From contig PMNQ01000050.1 of NCBI GenBank assembly GCA_003162555.1, forward strand, positions 1 to 8,613: a stretch of DNA of 8,613 nucleotides, in the 5' to 3' direction. Position 1 is the first letter of the stretch. Every line of letters starts with the position of its first letter. The position numbers and the translations under genes were made by a program. Shown here piece after piece: positions 6,740 through 8,613 of the stretch. The DNA comes from Gammaproteobacteria bacterium (GTDB lineage Bacteria > Pseudomonadota > Gammaproteobacteria > Steroidobacterales > Steroidobacteraceae). Below the pieces are notes generated by a model, which was given only the letters and a program-made list of their open reading frames with translations, was not told the origin of the DNA and ran no database searches.

Positions 6740-7574
6740 GCGCGGCGAGCACATGCTCTGTGTCCGGCCGCACACCGCGCCACAGCAAGAATGATTCTGC
6801 CGCCTGCTCCACCAGCATTCCGAGTCCCATGACCGCGCGCGCCGCGCCGGCGCTGCGCGCCCAGTGCATGAACACCGTGTCACGCTCGCCGTAGGCGAGA
6901 TCGTAGGCCAGCGTCTGCGTGCCGACCGCGTGCGCGGGGACGACGGGGAGTTCGCCGCGCAGGCTCGCGGAGGTGGCGTTGATGATCAGATCGTATCCGG
7001 CATCGTCGCTCACGGCGGTGCGGCCGCGGATCGCGGTGGTCGCCGCCGCTGCGGGCGTGACCGGACCGAGGTCGGCGAATTCCTTCGCCAGCTGTTTCGC
7101 GCGGGCGCTGTGCCGGTTGCTGATCACCAGCGCGGCCGCGCCGGCCTCCAGCAGCGGGCCGATGATGCCGCGCGCGGCGCCGCCTGCGCCGAGCAGCAGC
7201 ACGCGCGCGCCTTCGAGCTTGCAGCCGAGGTTCATGGTGAGGTCGCGCACCAACCCGGCGCCGTCGGTGTTGTCGCCGTGCAGCTTGCCGTCGACGGCAG
7301 CCAGTGTGTTCACAGCGCCGGCGCGGCTGGCGCGCGGCGATAGCGTGTCGGCGAGCCGGTGCGCGGCTTCCTTGTGCGGCACGGTCACGTTGAGTCCGCG
7401 CCCGCCGTCGCGGAAGAAATTGCGCACCACCGAAACGAACGCGGTCGGCGGTGTGTCGAGCAGGCCGTATTCCATCGCCTGGCGCGTCGCCTTCGCGAAC
7501 ATCGCATGTATCTGCGGCGAGCGGCTGTGGCCGATTCCTGAGCCGATCACGGCGTAGCGGTCAATGCTGTTCAT
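6720..7574 (-). CDS. aroE: Shikimate dehydrogenase (NADP+)
   Basis: Reduces 3-dehydroshikimate to shikimate with NADPH in the cytoplasmic shikimate pathway to chorismate and aromatic amino acids. The 284-residue length is normal. Substrate-site motifs are GHSRSPQIH (Ser17, Ser19), NVTVPHKEAA (catalytic Lys68), AVNTL and GDNTDGAG (catalytic Asp104). The Rossmann loop is GAGGAARG (129-136), and SNRHSARA (Arg154) would bind the NADP 2'-phosphate. NATSAS replaces the more usual N.TS.G. The C-terminal GMLVEQAAESF carries the conserved Gln257. The frame is open 30 codons further upstream, but that part is antisense-like and lies inside rlmJ; ATG 7574 is where homology begins. The start codon sits inside the last codons of rlmJ (14-base overlap), so translation is probably coupled. 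The stop overlaps the 3' end of the TIR gene by 20 bases. Confidence 0.97.
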   Translation of the reverse strand: MNSIDRYAVIGSGIGHSRSPQIHAMFAKATRQAMEYGLLDTPPTAFVSVVRNFFRDGGRGLNVTVPHKEAAHRLADTLSPRASRAGAVNTLAAVDGKLHGDNTDGAGLVRDLTMNLGCKLEGARVLLLGAGGAARGIIGPLLEAGAAALVISNRHSARAKQLAKEFADLGPVTPAAAATTAIRGRTAVSDDAGYDLIINATSASLRGELPVVPAHAVGTQTLAYDLAYGERDTVFMHWARSAGAARAVMGLGMLVEQAAESFLLWRGVRPDTEHVLAALSSPST

Positions 7575-8412
7575 GCGCAATCCATCTGACCGAAGTGCCG
7601 CCCTGGCGCGTGGCGCCCAGCGCCGCGCCCAGTTCAGGAAGCCATTGCGCCAGCTCCACGTCAAGCTGGTAAGGCGGATTGGCGATCAGCAACCCCGATC
7701 CATTCAGCCCGACGCGCGCATCGCGCGGGTGGAGCCACAGTTCCGCCACCAGCGCCGGCACCCGCAGCTGCGCAGCCATGCGCGAGAGCCAGGGCGCGAG
7801 GTCGCGGTCATCCTTGATCGGATACCACAGCACGACCACGGCGTTGGCCAGGCGCGCAAGCGCCTTGGCGATGCCGTCGCCGGCGCGTTGCAGGTCGTCC
7901 GCCTGTTCCTCGTAGGGCGGATCGATGAGCACCAGCGCACGCCGCTCCACGGGCGGCAGGTGCGCGCCCAGCGCCTGGTAGCCGTCGACGCATTCGCAGC
8001 GCATGCGCGCGTAGATGTTCAGCGCACGCTCGAGCGCGCGGCACTCGGCGGCCTGGATCTCGCAGCAGATGCCGCGGTCCTGCGCGCGCAGGCTGAGCGC
8101 GGCAAGCACGGGCGAGCCGGCATAGGCGCCAGGGCTGTTGCTGTTGGCGCAGGCCCGATCGAGCGCATCGAGATAGGCGGTGATCTGCGGGCTCTCGCAG
8201 TTGGCGGTGCGCAACGCGCCGATGCCGAGGCGCGCCTCTGCGCCCTGGTGCGTGTCGGCGCTGTGCAGGTCGTAGAGGCCACGCCCGGCGTGGGTCTCGA
8301 GATAGAGAAAACCCTTGTTTTTACGTTGCAGGGCGGCGATCAGCGCCAGTAGCGTGACGTGCTTGTGCACGTCGGCGAAGTTGCCGGCATGAAAACTGTG
8401 GCGGTATTTCAT
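7561..8412 (-). CDS. rlmJ: 23S rRNA (adenine(2030)-N(6))-methyltransferase RlmJ
   Basis: Uses S-adenosylmethionine to N6-methylate A2030 of 23S rRNA. At 283 residues it matches the E. coli enzyme in length and landmarks. The N-terminus YRHSFHAGNFADVHKH (3-18) is nearly diagnostic, with Lys17 corresponding to E. coli Lys18. It is followed by FLYLETHAGRGLYDL (the SAM-binding strand and loop), YAGSP, the catalytic motif IV IDPPYE (DPPY 164-167), ALWYP-like VVLWYPIK, GLNGSGLLIANPP and a terminal SVRWIAH. The start is ATG 8412, which begins the conserved N-terminus; no clear Shine-Dalgarno sequence precedes it. It lies 20 bases after the stop of the upstream lysine-rich gene and overlaps aroE by 14 bases, suggesting one transcription unit of three genes. 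A conserved rRNA-modification gene, so expression is expected to be constitutive. Confidence 0.96.
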   Translation of the reverse strand: MKYRHSFHAGNFADVHKHVTLLALIAALQRKNKGFLYLETHAGRGLYDLHSADTHQGAEARLGIGALRTANCESPQITAYLDALDRACANSNSPGAYAGSPVLAALSLRAQDRGICCEIQAAECRALERALNIYARMRCECVDGYQALGAHLPPVERRALVLIDPPYEEQADDLQRAGDGIAKALARLANAVVVLWYPIKDDRDLAPWLSRMAAQLRVPALVAELWLHPRDARVGLNGSGLLIANPPYQLDVELAQWLPELGAALGATRQGGTSVRWIAHEQH

Positions 8413-8432
8413 GCGCGGGCTGCGCCGCAGGA

Positions 8433-8613
8433 CTAGCGTTTGGTGGAGCCGCGTCCCGCCGCAACCATCTTGGGCGGCGCTTCGTCGGCGGCACCTTCAT
8501 CGTCCATCGATGCTGATTTTCGCGCTGCGGCAGGCGTCTTCTTTTTGGCCTTCGCCTTGGCCTTTGGCTTCGCCTTGGCTTTCGCTTTTGGCTTGGGTGC
8601 GCCTGTGGCCTCC
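8433..8613 (-). CDS. Lysine/alanine/proline-rich C-terminal tail of an unidentified protein (partial)
   Basis: The last 59 codons of a gene entering from the right edge, with its TAG at 8433-8435. Residues 6-25 of the visible part are a low-complexity basic stretch of alternating Lys-Ala and Lys-Pro (PKPKAKAKAK, then KAKAKAKKK). A mixed acidic segment follows (SMDDEGAADEA), then a basic end (AAGRGSTKR). Such tails are known on topoisomerase I, RNase R, some pseudouridine synthases and helicases, and histone H1-like proteins, where they aid nucleic acid binding. Topoisomerase I is attractive because topA lies near aroE in several gammaproteobacteria, but nothing visible here proves it. The codon bias and continuous open frame up to the edge, 20 bases before rlmJ, support a real gene. 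Confidence 0.7.
   Translation of the reverse strand, partial: EATGAPKPKAKAKAKPKAKAKAKKKTPAAARKSASMDDEGAADEAPPKMVAAGRGSTKR
8538..8597 (-). repeat. Degenerate short tandem repeat encoding Lys-Ala/Lys-Pro
   Basis: On the minus strand, variants of GCCAAGGCG and GCCAAAGCC recur with a six-base (two-codon) period, giving the AK/PK alternation of the protein tail. Such repeats are prone to slippage, so the length may vary between strains. It lies wholly within the coding sequence and needs no separate function. Confidence 0.6.

Noticed and set aside
7564..8352. 262-codon plus-strand open frame opposite rlmJ
   Set aside because: Low-complexity Arg/Ala product with no domain; rlmJ on the other strand is unmistakable from end to end.

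Overview
This is a gene-dense, high-GC chromosomal window from a proteobacterium, most likely a gammaproteobacterium. The visible PutA, RlmJ and MarC/YhgN-type proteins follow the E. coli family sequences over long stretches, while the GC bias and the TolB-like/TPR architecture would suit a Xanthomonadales- or Steroidobacter-like lineage. That placement is inference. I see no tRNA, rRNA, insertion sequence, phage gene or CRISPR array.

Left block (minus strand, 1-3730, transcribed right to left): a MarC-family membrane protein, then a LysR-type regulator, then the first 726 codons of the bifunctional proline catabolic enzyme PutA, which runs off the left edge. The regulator and putA are 8 bases apart, and the putA ribosome binding site overlaps the regulator's stop codon. 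PutA starts without the DNA-binding ribbon-helix-helix domain found in E. coli PutA, so the LysR protein is the obvious candidate regulator. A 15-bp near-perfect palindrome covers the predicted -10 box and the first base of the lysR start codon.

Centre (plus strand, 3808-6739): two genes 10 bases apart. The first encodes a predicted secreted lipoprotein with the complete class A acid phosphatase (PAP2) signature. The second encodes a 681-residue protein with a cytoplasmic TIR domain, one membrane segment, a TolB-like (COG5616-type) domain and TPR repeats. This pair is the least understood and most interesting part of the window. It shares a 77-bp divergent promoter region with marC.

Right block (minus strand, 6720-8613): the lysine-rich tail of an unidentified gene at the right edge, then rlmJ (23S rRNA A2030 methyltransferase), then aroE (shikimate dehydrogenase). 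The rlmJ and aroE frames overlap by 14 bases, and aroE converges on the TIR gene with a 20-base tail-to-tail overlap. Coding density is nearly complete: the largest gene-free gaps are 77 bp (3731-3807) and 60 bp (3083-3142), and no stretch over 300 bases lacks a gene.
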